Positions 14,327-24,300 of a DNA stretch of 40,344 nt are shown one piece after another (the stretch's first letter is position 1; every line of letters starts with the position of its first letter). Source of the stretch: an uncultured Bacteroidales bacterium (GTDB taxonomy: Bacteria > Bacteroidota > Bacteroidia > Bacteroidales > Muribaculaceae). Below the pieces are notes generated by a model. That model searched no databases. It was not told the DNA's origin and saw only the letters and a list, made by a program, of their open reading frames with translations. The stretch is taken from contig CACYCT010000049.1 in assembly GCA_902772965.1 (NCBI GenBank), positions 1 through 40,344 of the forward strand. The letters are read 5' to 3'. The translations under genes were made by a program, and so were the position numbers.

Positions 14327-14427
14327 TGGGTATCCAAAACAAACTTCATCGCGGGTATAAATCAGAGGTTCTGTGCCCCGATGCGGTTCGAAACCCAATT
14401 TACGGAACCCTACCAATAGAAAAGCTT

Positions 14428-15972
14428 ATGAAATTACAAAGACTCTTACTCTTATTCGTTTCACTGTTTGTGGCATGGCAAGTGAACGCCGCCGAGTTCA
14501 CATCAGCGAAACTGACCATCGTTTCGCCCGATGGCGAGATGGCTTTCGAATTGCCGTCAACCGGTTTTCCGGTGCAAGACTTCACCTCTTTCGGACAGGC
14601 GCCGACGCTGGTGGTGCAATCGTTTGAAGTGAACGTAACCGGCGCGCTCACCGAGGCTACCCTTATGGTGGCTATGTATGAAACAGGCTCCAAGCCCGAA
14701 GAATGGATTCAAATTCCGCTGAGCGACACCGGAAAAGGCACTTGGGCAGCCACAATCGACAAAGACCTCGTTGAGATCTACCAGAAAGAAGGCGAGTATA
14801 CCCTCGAAATGTATGTAAAAGCCACCGACAGTGATGCCAAAGACGTGTATTTTAACAACGGCGGTCAGAACTACAAAGTGATGTTCGCGCTCGCAGCCGG
14901 CAGCGACGAAGGCGGCGTGAAATGGCTCAAAAACGGAACCGCAGAACTCATTCTCTACACCGGTGAGTATCTCCAGTACCGTTACGACGGCGACGGCACA
15001 CGCGACAACACCACCATGCCCGGCGATGTGGACCAACTCGGCGTGAACTACTTCTGCCTCCGCTACGACCTCGAAGAGAATGTGAATATCGTTAACGCCT
15101 CGTTGCAGTATATGATCTATCCCGCCAACGAGCAAAGCGGTCAATGGAACACGATTGAGTGCAACGAATTGAACACCCTTGTGAGTTCCCGCACAAACAC
15201 CCACCGCAGTTCCTGCAACCAACCCATCTTAATCTCCCACAACCTCGAACCGGGCAATTACGTTCTCCGACTGATGTACCAATTGGTTGACGACAACGGG
15301 AAATATTACTTCTTCGGACGCGACAACGACAATTTCGTTTTCTACTTCTCCATCAAAGAACCCGCCAACCCCGAAATTCTCGGAATCAGTATGATTGTTA
15401 CCCCCACCCCCGGCGAACAACAATACCCGTGGTTTGAGGAAGGCGAAACCTATGAGGTGATTGACCTTACCGGCGAAGGCGGCATCGAATCCCTTACCGT
15501 TGACGAAACCTATATTTTTGCTCAAGGCAATTTCGACGGGATTTCCTTGGCATATAAACTCATCAACGACGGCAATGAAATATATGGAGATGGAATACCG
15601 ATGAACCTTGATGGGTTCGGCAATTGGAGCAACGATAATCCGTCAGAGGTGCTCCGCGGCGACTTGCTGGAGTCCGGCTTAACCTACACCCTCCAGTTCT
15701 GGGCAGAAGGCGTTGCCAACGGCGAAATGTATTACCTCAACAACGGCGGACAGAACTACGCCGTGAAGTTCATCTATGGCACCGGCGGCACACCGACTGT
15801 CAGAGGTGACCTTACCGGCGACAATAACGTTGACGTGGCTGACCTGAACAAGATGATTGATATGCTCATAGGTAAACTGCCTTCCGACATACCCCATGGC
15901 GACCTTGACGGCAGCGGCACAATCGATGTGGGCGACGTGAGCGCACTGATAAACATTATCTTAGGCAAGTAA
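14428..15972 (+). CDS. Secreted protein with C-terminal type I dockerin
   Basis: The chosen ATG at 14428 gives a 514-residue protein with a signal peptide (MKLQRLLLLFVSLFVAWQVNA, cleaved near residue 21). The body looks like three beta-rich modules of about 130-150 residues. Modules 1 and 3 end alike, in VYFNNGGQNYKVMF and MYYLNNGGQNYAVKF, indicating internal duplication. The last 60 residues form a type I dockerin: two calcium-loop repeats, GDLTGDNNVDVADLNKMIDM and GDLDGSGTIDVGDVSALINI. Type I dockerins bind cohesins in clostridial cellulosomes. In gut Bacteroidales such C-terminal dockerins occur on many secreted proteins without known scaffoldins. No catalytic domain or T9SS sorting tail is recognised. 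It is divergent from an Lrp-type regulator. Confidence 0.85.
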   Translation: MKLQRLLLLFVSLFVAWQVNAAEFTSAKLTIVSPDGEMAFELPSTGFPVQDFTSFGQAPTLVVQSFEVNVTGALTEATLMVAMYETGSKPEEWIQIPLSDTGKGTWAATIDKDLVEIYQKEGEYTLEMYVKATDSDAKDVYFNNGGQNYKVMFALAAGSDEGGVKWLKNGTAELILYTGEYLQYRYDGDGTRDNTTMPGDVDQLGVNYFCLRYDLEENVNIVNASLQYMIYPANEQSGQWNTIECNELNTLVSSRTNTHRSSCNQPILISHNLEPGNYVLRLMYQLVDDNGKYYFFGRDNDNFVFYFSIKEPANPEILGISMIVTPTPGEQQYPWFEEGETYEVIDLTGEGGIESLTVDETYIFAQGNFDGISLAYKLINDGNEIYGDGIPMNLDGFGNWSNDNPSEVLRGDLLESGLTYTLQFWAEGVANGEMYYLNNGGQNYAVKFIYGTGGTPTVRGDLTGDNNVDVADLNKMIDMLIGKLPSDIPHGDLDGSGTIDVGDVSALINIILGK

Positions 15973-16003
15973 CAAGTATCTCATAGTTCCCCATCCATTA
16001 CTC

Positions 16004-16043
16004 AATCGGATTATGGCCGCAAACCGGACGTAATCCGATTTTA
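16004..16043 (+). terminator. Probable terminator of the dockerin protein gene
   Basis: A perfect 10-bp inverted repeat, AATCGGATTA (16004-16013) and TAATCCGATT (16031-16040), with a 17-base loop lies 31 bases after the stop and is followed by a short T-rich stretch. Confidence 0.6.
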
Positions 16044-16078
16044 CACACTCCTCTGTCACAGGATTTTACACACTCCTC
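16037..16078. repeat. 17-bp direct repeat
   Basis: GATTTTACACACTCCTC occurs at 16037-16053 and again at 16062-16078, separated by 8 bases. The first copy overlaps the right arm of the terminator hairpin. Function unknown; possibly a footprint of an insertion or duplication. Confidence 0.6.
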
Positions 16079-16536
16079 CGGCGCAATGTTGGGTCGAGTG
16101 GCAATGCCTTCGGCACCGCGCGCCACCGCTGACGCGGTGACATGCGCTTTGCCATCTCCCCGAGCGCTTCGCGGTTCGCGCCCTATCGGGCAAGCCTTTT
16201 TTATTTGGCTCGCTCCGCTCGCTTGGCCCTAACTTAGGGAGGAACTGCTAACGCGGTGAATGATAGTATTTTAGATTTCATTCTGACTACAAAACAAACT
16301 CTAAACCAGTGAAGTTCAGCGACTTAGTTTCCCATCTAAGATAGAGAGGGTGCCCCAACGGGGCGGGGGCGTGTGTCAATTCAGCGAATCAAACGCCAAC
16401 GCGTGCATCTAATCTGAAAATTCTGAAACCGAGTTTACCTGTATGCTACTACCCGTGATTTGTTTCAACGCTTTATCCAAGCACACAATAAACAACCCTA
16501 TCAAAGCGTTAAATAAAAGCATTACTACGACATCTT

Positions 16537-19500
16537 ATGGACCACACCAAACATATTTGCCTCTGGCTGTGCCTACTCTGTTGCACCATAGCCGCGCACG
16601 CTTTTCCCACAGGACATTACGCCGCCTCGAGCCGCCTCGCTCAAGGACGGTGGGTGAAAATCAAAGTCACTCAAAGCGGAATCCACGAAATCACCGCCGA
16701 TGACGCGCGGGCATGGGGATTCGCCGACCTGAGCAACCTGCATGTGTTCGGAACGGGAGGTCCCATCTCCGAAGCCCTTACAGCCGACATACCCGACGAC
16801 CTGCCGCAACTGCCAACCGTCCGCACATCATCGCGACTGCTTTTCTACGCTCAAGGCTCCACGCGATGGACCGCAGGAACACTCGATGTCCCATTCCTGC
16901 AAGTGCAGCACCCCTACAGTTCCGAGATGTACTACCTCGTCACCGACGACCGGCGATTCTCCGACACCGAACCAGAACGGGCAACCAATTCACCCGATGG
17001 AACCCAAGTGACAACCTTCACCGAACATATCTGCCACGAAACCGACATCGTCAATCCGGGCGAGACAGGACGAATCTACCTCGGTGAGGACTTCCTCTCG
17101 CGACCCACACAAACCTTCGCCTTCAACCTCACCGACCGCGTCAGTGGAACCGAGGTAATCGTTCACTCCTCCTTCGGGACGAAAATCATCACCGGATCCA
17201 CCAAACTCACTTTCCAGCAGAACAACAACAACCTGCCGACGGTCAACAACGATGGCGCCGCATTCACCACCGCAACCCAAGATGACCCCTACCAGCTGAT
17301 TAGATCCACCAAAAGGTTCACGCCCTCCGACGGCAACCAACTCAACTACACCATCAAAGCCGCTTACTCCGGCAATGTCTCGCTGGCCCGAATCGACTTC
17401 GTCACCGTCAACTACACCCGACGCCTCGCACTCAGCGCCGGACGCCTCGCCTTCGACATCAACCACAGTGCGGCAAACGTCCAAGTCAACATCGCCGGAG
17501 CGACAGCCGTAACGCAAGTCTGGGACGTTACACAACCGTGGAAACCCATCGTCATGGCAACCGTCGCGTCCACCGACGGAGTCAGGTTCTCGCCAGTTGA
17601 GAGCAATCTCCGGAACTACATCGCCTTCAACACCGAAGGTGTCACCTACCCGCGCCCGAGCCAAGTGGGAGTCGTGGCCAATCAGAACCTGCACGCCATG
17701 CCCACGCCCGACATGCTCATCATCTCGCCACCCGAATACATCGAGCAGGCGCAGCGAATCGCCGATATGCACCAAAGCCGGGATTCCATGCGCGTGACCG
17801 TGGTGAATCACAACCTGATTTTCAACGAGTTCTCCGGCGGAACGCCCGACGTGCTCGCCTATCGTATGCTCTGCAAAATGCTGTACGACCGAGGCGCAGA
17901 CTCCACGGGACACCGCCTCCAATACCTCCTGCTGATGGGTAAAGGCGTGTACGACAACCGTCTGCTCTCGCCAACCATCCGGGCACTCAACGCACCTATG
18001 CTTCTGCTCTGGGAAAAAGAAGGAGGAAACAGTCATTCAGGGAGTTACTGCTCCGATGACATCATCGCCACACTCGACGATGACACTCCCGCCATCTTCT
18101 ATCGGAATCCACTGAGCATCGCCGTAGGCCGAATGCCTGTCAAGTCCGTGGCGGAAGCCAAAATCGCCGTTGACAAACTCATCAACTACGTCACCAAGCC
18201 CGACTACGGCGTGTGGAAAACACAGATGCTTAACGTGGCCGACGACGAAAACGAGGGTATACACATGCAGCAGTCCGACGCCGACATCGCCGCGTTCAAA
18301 GAGAACGGCGGAAGCGACATGTTCTACAACCGTGTCTACCTCGACGCGTACCAAGCCGTAAGTTCCGGTGCCAACCGCACTTATCCCCAGGCCACCGCCA
18401 AGCAGTTCAACACACTCCGCTCGGGTGTGCTCTGGTGGAACTACACCGGACACTCCGGACCGCACGCCATGACCGACAACGGCCTGCTCCGCCACTCCGA
18501 CCTCAACACCAAGTTCTACTACAAGCACCTCCCCATCCTGTTTGGCGCGACGTGCGACTTCGCCATGTTTGACGGCTCTGACGAATCGGCCGGAGAAACG
18601 CTCTTCCTCAATCCCCGAGGCGGCGTAATCGCGCTCGTGTGCCCCCCGCGTCAAGTCACCATCTCCGGCAACGGACCGCTCAACGTCTCCGTCGCACGCA
18701 ACACATTTATCCGGGACAACCAGAAACCCCGCCGGCTCGGAGACATCATCAGGCTTGGAAAGAACAACAACATTTCCCGTGATGAAAACCGGGCGCGATT
18801 CTTCATCTTCGGCGACCCCGCCATGCCGCTGCCGTATCCCGAGCATAAGATAATTGTCGACTCACTGGTCGGCGCACGTGAAACAGACACCCACGGACGT
18901 GACATCTTCTGCGGACGCCAAACCATGACCGTCAGGGGCCACATCGCCGACATCAACGGAAACCGTATCGAGCGATTCAACGGCTCCATCACATCAACCG
19001 TGTACGATTACGAACAGTCCGTCACCTCCAACGGAAACGGAAAAGGCATTCGCTACACCTACCTAGACCGGACCAACCGACTCGCCATCAGCATCGACTC
19101 CGTGCGCAACGGACAATTCTCCGCACGAATCACTCTGCCCAGCGAACTGCTCCCGCGAGAGGTCGATTCCATTACGCTCTACGACAATTTCAGCCCGTCG
19201 CTCATCTCGATGTACGCCTACTCGGCCACCGACTCACTCGAAGCCATGGGACACTACGACAACTTCATCATTTACGGCTACGACGACCAGACCGTTACCG
19301 ACACCATCGGTCCCGAAATCAGTTACTTCGGACTCAACAGCGAGAACTTCAAAGACGGCGACCAGGTCAACGAGTCGCCGCAAGTGATCGCCGCCATCAG
19401 CGACAACACCGGCATCAACTACTCCACAGCCGGCATCGGACACTCCATGACACTGACACTCGACGGAAACACGTCTTACAACGACCTGCTCGACTACTTC

Positions 19501-19968
19501 ACCCCGCGCTCCGTCGACACCGGGCAATCCGGCACACTGGCCTACAAACTCAACGACCTCGCCGAAGGACCCCACACACTGCGACTGCGTGCTTGGGACG
19601 TGTTCAACAACGTGGGCGAGAAAACCATCTCCTTCACCGTTGTCAAAGGGCTTAAACCGGAAATCTTCGAAGTCTACGCCACAAGCAGCCCCGCATCTGT
19701 CGAAACCACATTCTACGTCAAGCACAACCGACCCGACGCCCTCCTGCAAGTGACCATCGAAGTGTTTAACCTGATGGGAAAACTCGTGTGGAGCACCTCC
19801 CAATCCGGCACATCCGACACCTACACCTCATTCCCCATCACTTGGAACCTGTCGGACGCCTCCGGCCGACGACTGCCACGCGGAATCTACATCTACCGCG
19901 CCACCATCTCCACCGACGGAATACAACAGAGCACCAAGAGCAAGAAACTCGCCATCACCGGTGAGTGA
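16537..19968 (+). CDS. PorU-type C25 (gingipain family) peptidase, copy 1
   Basis: PorU is the T9SS sortase that removes C-terminal sorting domains from secreted proteins and links them to lipopolysaccharide at the cell surface. This 1,143-residue protein has PorU length. It has a signal peptide (ending around AAHA, residue 22), the opening SRLAQGRWVKIKVTQSGIHE, and a C25 domain at about 380-760. His639 lies in NYTGHSGPH and Cys673 in GATCDFAMFDGS. A 34-residue gap separates them, close to the 33 between His657 and Cys690 that I recall for P. gingivalis PorU. The end is an Ig-like domain finishing LPRGIYIYRATIST..KSKKLAITGE, similar to PorU C-termini. It stands alone, ahead of the rex operon, and is the best candidate for the housekeeping sortase. 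Confidence 0.88.
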   Translation: MDHTKHICLWLCLLCCTIAAHAFPTGHYAASSRLAQGRWVKIKVTQSGIHEITADDARAWGFADLSNLHVFGTGGPISEALTADIPDDLPQLPTVRTSSRLLFYAQGSTRWTAGTLDVPFLQVQHPYSSEMYYLVTDDRRFSDTEPERATNSPDGTQVTTFTEHICHETDIVNPGETGRIYLGEDFLSRPTQTFAFNLTDRVSGTEVIVHSSFGTKIITGSTKLTFQQNNNNLPTVNNDGAAFTTATQDDPYQLIRSTKRFTPSDGNQLNYTIKAAYSGNVSLARIDFVTVNYTRRLALSAGRLAFDINHSAANVQVNIAGATAVTQVWDVTQPWKPIVMATVASTDGVRFSPVESNLRNYIAFNTEGVTYPRPSQVGVVANQNLHAMPTPDMLIISPPEYIEQAQRIADMHQSRDSMRVTVVNHNLIFNEFSGGTPDVLAYRMLCKMLYDRGADSTGHRLQYLLLMGKGVYDNRLLSPTIRALNAPMLLLWEKEGGNSHSGSYCSDDIIATLDDDTPAIFYRNPLSIAVGRMPVKSVAEAKIAVDKLINYVTKPDYGVWKTQMLNVADDENEGIHMQQSDADIAAFKENGGSDMFYNRVYLDAYQAVSSGANRTYPQATAKQFNTLRSGVLWWNYTGHSGPHAMTDNGLLRHSDLNTKFYYKHLPILFGATCDFAMFDGSDESAGETLFLNPRGGVIALVCPPRQVTISGNGPLNVSVARNTFIRDNQKPRRLGDIIRLGKNNNISRDENRARFFIFGDPAMPLPYPEHKIIVDSLVGARETDTHGRDIFCGRQTMTVRGHIADINGNRIERFNGSITSTVYDYEQSVTSNGNGKGIRYTYLDRTNRLAISIDSVRNGQFSARITLPSELLPREVDSITLYDNFSPSLISMYAYSATDSLEAMGHYDNFIIYGYDDQTVTDTIGPEISYFGLNSENFKDGDQVNESPQVIAAISDNTGINYSTAGIGHSMTLTLDGNTSYNDLLDYFTPRSVDTGQSGTLAYKLNDLAEGPHTLRLRAWDVFNNVGEKTISFTVVKGLKPEIFEVYATSSPASVETTFYVKHNRPDALLQVTIEVFNLMGKLVWSTSQSGTSDTYTSFPITWNLSDASGRRLPRGIYIYRATISTDGIQQSTKSKKLAITGE

Positions 19969-20092
19969 AAACTCATCACGGCGCCTGAAAACGGCTCTTG
20001 CAGGGGCAGGGCAAATGCGGGACAAGTGTACCGGCACATGCAAATTATTTTCAAGTCGACGCGGTTTTTTGAAATTATGGCCACCTCCATGA

Positions 20093-20122
20093 TTGCCAAA
20101 TAAAAAAAAAGTCGTAAATTTG
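20093..20122 (+). promoter_or_regulatory. Promoter of the rex-FAH-porU-porU operon
   Basis: TTG at 20093-20095, a 19-base spacer and TAAATTTG at 20115-20122 match the Bacteroidota promoter well. The transcript would start near 20128, giving a leader of about 30 bases. A small palindrome, TGCTAATCAGCA at 20131-20142 flanked by TTGT on the left, sits at the expected start site and might be a Rex operator, though it matches the TTGTGAA/TTCACAA consensus only partly. Confidence 0.7.
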
Positions 20123-20160
20123 CAGATTGTTGCTAATCAGCACTTATCGGAAACCTGTAC

Positions 20161-20808
20161 ATGAACCAGCATCGACATACGCAACAGCCGCTGCCAGAGC
20201 CCACGCTCAGGCGGCTGCCGTGGTATCTGGCCTATATCGAGCGTATCTCCGCCCAAGGTGTCAAGCACGTCTCGACAACCACCATGTCGCAGGCCCTCAA
20301 CGTCGTGCCCGCCCAAATCGCCAAAGACCTGTCGATGCTCAACTTGCGCGGCAGAACGCGAATCGGATACTCCGTTGAGGCAATCAAGCACGCCATGACC
20401 GACGTGCTCGGATTCCACCGTCATCACCGCGCGCTCATCTTCGGCGCCGGAAGTCTCGGGAAAGCCCTCATGCAGGACGACGGCCTCGAACGCTACGGAC
20501 TGCATATCGTTGCCGCGTTTGATTCCGACACAAAACTCGCGGGAACCTCATTCGCCGGCACGCCCATCTTCCACATCGACCAATTGCCCGAACTGCAGCG
20601 CGAACTCGCTGCCGACATAGGTATCCTGACTGTGCCCGTCCAGCACTCCAAGCAGACTGCCGAACTGGCCATCAGCCACGGAATACGCGCGATCTGGAAC
20701 TTTACCCCGGTCAAACTCAAATGCCCGTCGCATGTTGTCGTGGCCGACACATCCATTTACGCCGACCTCGCATTGATTTACAACGGTATCACAGAAAACG
20801 CCATATGA
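20161..20808 (+). CDS. rex: Redox-sensing transcriptional repressor Rex
   Basis: Rex dimers bind operators when NADH is low and release them when NADH rises, controlling fermentative and respiratory genes. The 215-residue protein has the winged-helix N-terminus (LRRLPWYLAYIERISAQGVK, then TTTMSQALNVVPAQIAKDLS). The Rossmann motif is ALIFGAGSLGKAL, followed by IVAAFDSD. The C-terminal region (ILTVPVQHSKQTAELAISHG, IWNFTPVKLKCPSHV) matches the dimer-swap domain. The HTH has Ala where many Rex proteins have Arg (QIAKDL), which I believe is usual in Bacteroidota. It has its own promoter and is the first gene of an operon. Its stop overlaps the next ATG (ATGA). Confidence 0.95.
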   Translation: MNQHRHTQQPLPEPTLRRLPWYLAYIERISAQGVKHVSTTTMSQALNVVPAQIAKDLSMLNLRGRTRIGYSVEAIKHAMTDVLGFHRHHRALIFGAGSLGKALMQDDGLERYGLHIVAAFDSDTKLAGTSFAGTPIFHIDQLPELQRELAADIGILTVPVQHSKQTAELAISHGIRAIWNFTPVKLKCPSHVVVADTSIYADLALIYNGITENAI

Positions 20809-21362
20809 AGGCAATCGTAAGACATACAGCCTCAACGGAAACCAGAGACACGCGATGGTACAACATCGCCGACTCCGCGATTCTGTTCAGTCCGCGTCCC
20901 TACTTCTTGCCTGAATGGCTCGAAAACCCCACTGTCACAGCCGCCTTAGCCGTGCGGATTTCCAGACTCGGTAAAACCATCGAGCCTCGTTTCGCCAGCC
21001 GATACTTCGATGCCGCTACCATAGCCCTGCTGCCACACAGCGGACAACGCCTCCACGCCGACAATGCCCTCACCGACAGCGCCGACGGAGCGCTCATCCT
21101 CGGCAGCATGATTCCAATCGAACAAATCGGGGACTCTCCGGAAATCTCCATCAGTGACAGCGATGGCATTTGGGCGGAAACCGCGCTCAGCCACTGGCGC
21201 AACCTTGCCGAAGAAGCCATTGCCGAGGCAAGCCTGACACTTACATGGAAAACCGGTGACTTGCTCTGCATCACCCTACCCATGAACAACCCAATCGGCA
21301 TCAATCATCGTATTCGGGCCGAACTCAATCATAAAGAAACCATTTCAGTCAATATCAAATAG
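20805..21362 (+). CDS. Degenerate fumarylacetoacetate hydrolase (FAH) family protein
   Basis: The ATG at 20805 overlaps the rex stop by 4 bases. The 185-residue product follows the FAH-family layout of Bacteroidales proteins: DSAILFSPRPYFLPEWLENP, then AVRISRLGKTIEPRFASRYFDAATIAL, then ADGALILGSMIPIEQ, and finally TWKTGDLLCITLP before a terminal beta segment. The metal-binding Glu-x-Glu usually found before VRINRLGK (E-A-E-L) is here T-A-A-L (residues 45-48), and the whole is shorter than active homologues (about 200). It has probably lost the usual hydrolase or decarboxylase chemistry and may be structural, regulatory or decaying. I recall FAH genes next to porU in Porphyromonas, so the neighbourhood may be ancestral. 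PorU copy 2 starts 20 bases downstream. Confidence 0.75.
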   Translation: MKAIVRHTASTETRDTRWYNIADSAILFSPRPYFLPEWLENPTVTAALAVRISRLGKTIEPRFASRYFDAATIALLPHSGQRLHADNALTDSADGALILGSMIPIEQIGDSPEISISDSDGIWAETALSHWRNLAEEAIAEASLTLTWKTGDLLCITLPMNNPIGINHRIRAELNHKETISVNIK

Positions 21363-21382
21363 ATAACAAATACCCTCTCAAT

Positions 21383-24300
21383 ATGACCCACAGAACCCTT
21401 CAACTCAGTATCCTATGCGCACTGATCGCCCTCATGTCGTCACTCCGGTGTTTCGCGCTTGACTCCAACCTGTTTGCCTCCAACTCGCGCCTCGCGTCAG
21501 GCAATTGGGTGAAAATCGCAGTCAAAAACGACGGAATCCATCAGATTACCCGCGAGCAACTGCGGCAAATGGGCTTCGATAATTTCGAAAACGTTCAAAT
21601 CTACGGTAGTGGCGGGCACGCCATCAGTGAAAAACTCGACGGAACCTCGGTTGACGACGTGCAACCCATTCCCATCCTGCGTACGGAAGACAAAATTATC
21701 TTCTACGCTCAAGGAACCATCGGAATGAACATCAGAACCTACGAGGGCTATTCACCCTTTTTCGCCCGCACGTTCAACGCCTATTCCACAAAGGGATATT
21801 ACTTCATCTCCACCACCGACAATCCGCTGACGGTGGAGTCGGCAGAGGTAGACCACACCGGAACCAATCCCGTCCACACCAGTTACGCGCCATACTTGCA
21901 CGAGAGGGAACTCGTTTCGGTGGGGCACTCCGGAAAACAACTGCTCGGAGAAGACCTGCTCCAGGGGGCGGTTCAGATTCCCTACACACTCCCCCGCCTC
22001 TACGGCGACACACTCACCATTTCGGTCAACGCAACGGCACGCTCCTTAAGAAACTCCTTCATCAATGCCCGTGTACAGCACAACTCCACTTCGTGGAACA
22101 CTGTGAGTTTCTATGAAGATGACATGAAAATCTGGCCCGTCGGAAGTAGCGATGTGCGTGCCTATCACCGATATGCCGAGCCGGTGGGGAATGTGGCAAT
22201 CGACCCGTCGACCGAATCCGGACAGATTGAGATTTACATCACCGGCAGCGGAACTTTCACACGCAAACGACTCGACAAATTCCTGATCACCTATCGCCAA
22301 GTCAACGACTTCGCCCGAATCACCGACGGACAACTCCGCATGGACTACGTGGCGCTGGCCGACACCGATGTTGTCGCCGTTGCGAACGCCCCGGCATCAA
22401 CCATGCTTTGGGAAGTGTCCGACCCGCGCAATCCGCAAGCGTACAGTATGCGGCCGTTCGCAATCGGAGACTCTGTAGGACAATACTTCACCCCCGGCGG
22501 GCACGCCGAAGCCTCCACCTTCGTGGCCTTCGACCCCGCAGCGGAATTGCCTACATACGACTCTTACGAAACCATCGCCAATCAGAACCTCCACGCCCTG
22601 CCCACACCCGACATGCTCATCGTCACCAATAAGACCTTTGACGAGCAGGCGCAGCGCCTCGCGCAATTCCACCGTGACTACGACGGACTTGATGTCGCTG
22701 TGATTGACCAGGAAGACATCTTCAACGAGTTCTCTTCCGGAACTCCCGACGCGATGGCCGTTCGACTGTTGTGCAAAATGCTCTACGACAGGAACAAGAA
22801 CAAGTTTAAATACCTCCTCATGATGGGGCCGGCAACCTACGACTACCGCTCCATCACAACCAATAAAGCCAACAAACTCATCACCTTCGTCACCGACAAC
22901 AGCGAAACCGAAGAGTATTCCTACTCCACCGACGACTTCTTCGGTATGCTCGACGACTATAGTGGTGTGTATCTGACCAACGACGTGCTCCGCCTCGGTG
23001 TGGGACGCCTCACCTGCACAACCCCGGAAGAAGCCCGCAAGGACGTCGACAAAATCATACGTTACGTCTCCGACCCTGATTACGGACCCTGGCGCAACAA
23101 CATCACCCTCTGGGCCGACACGCGCGACACTTACCTCCACGAGATGCAAGCCGAAGGAATCGGAAACATCATCCACGATGAACTCGGCCTGTCGATGGTA
23201 ACCGACAAAGCCTTTGTCGACCTCTTCCCGAAAGCCGTAAACGAAACCTCCATAGCCGAAGAAAAGCGCACCGCCGCCGAAGCCAAGCGGCACATCAAGC
23301 AAATGCTCACCGCCGGACAATACTTCGGCACATTTGTCGGACACGCCAACGAGTCCAACCTCACATACTCCAGTCACATGTGGACCAGCGCCGACGTGCT
23401 CAGTTACGAATACAGACACCAGCCCATCTTCACCACCGCCTGCTGCGACGTGGCGCGTTTCGACTCCGACAGCCAAGGCCTTGCCGAACTCATGCTCCAT
23501 CAGGAAAACGGAGGAGCCATCGCCCTGCTCGCGCCTGCGCGACAAGTGGAGTCCACTTCCAATGACAAACTCAACCAGGCCTTCACCAAAGCCTTGTTCA
23601 ACTACAAAACCACAGGCGCAATGACCACACTCGGACAAGCATATATGGCCGCCAAGCAATCGTCCACCGTTCGCCTCGACGCCAACAAGATGTCGTTCCT
23701 CCTGCTCGGCGACCCGGCCATCAAGGTGAACTACCCCAAGCCCCTGCTCAAAATCACGCACGTCGACGACCAAAACCTTGAGACAGGCGCCAAACAAGTG
23801 GGCCCGTTGCAGCAAATCAGCGTCACCGCGAAAGTGCTTGACGAAAACGGAAACCTCGACACCTCTTTCAGTGGAAACGCCACCGTCACCCTCTACGACG
23901 TGGAACGGTTTTTCGTGACAGCCTCGACAAAAGTCAGCGGAAGAGAAATCACCAGAGACATTTACCACCCGCGGGATATCCTCACCCGGGTTAACACCAA
24001 CGCCGAGCAAGGTGTCATCAACACCACTTTGCTCGTGCCGAGAAACATCAAAGCCAAAGTCGGAGAAAAACTCGCCCTCACCGTGTATGCCCACAAGCAG
24101 GGAACCGACCACATGGTCAGCGGAACAACCACGCAGATCACCGCCGACCAATACGATCCCGAAACCGCCGTGACCGACACCGAAGCGCCCACCATCGACC
24201 AGATGTTCCTCAACAACGAAGAGGACTTCGGAAAAGGCGCCTTGGTCAGTCCCTCGGCCACGCTCTACATCTCCGCCACCGACAACATCGCCTTCAACAC

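Larger units (their letters stand above)
15973..16536. other. 564-base intergenic region before porU copy 1
   Basis: No gene is recognised. It contains the terminator at 16004-16043, a 17-bp direct repeat (GATTTTACACACTCCTC at 16037-16053 and 16062-16078), a GC-rich patch at 16081-16250 with several small hairpins (CACCGC/GCGGTG at 16124-16139; GCTCGCTCCGCTCGC nearby), and GCCCC-AAC-GGGGC at 16352-16364. The GC-rich patch looks like decayed or repeated non-coding sequence. No TAnnTTTG promoter for porU copy 1 is evident. Confidence 0.45.

Noticed and set aside
14305-14427. Upstream TTG start giving a 555-residue dockerin protein
   Set aside because: It would hide the signal peptide behind 41 residues and lies upstream of the predicted transcription start.
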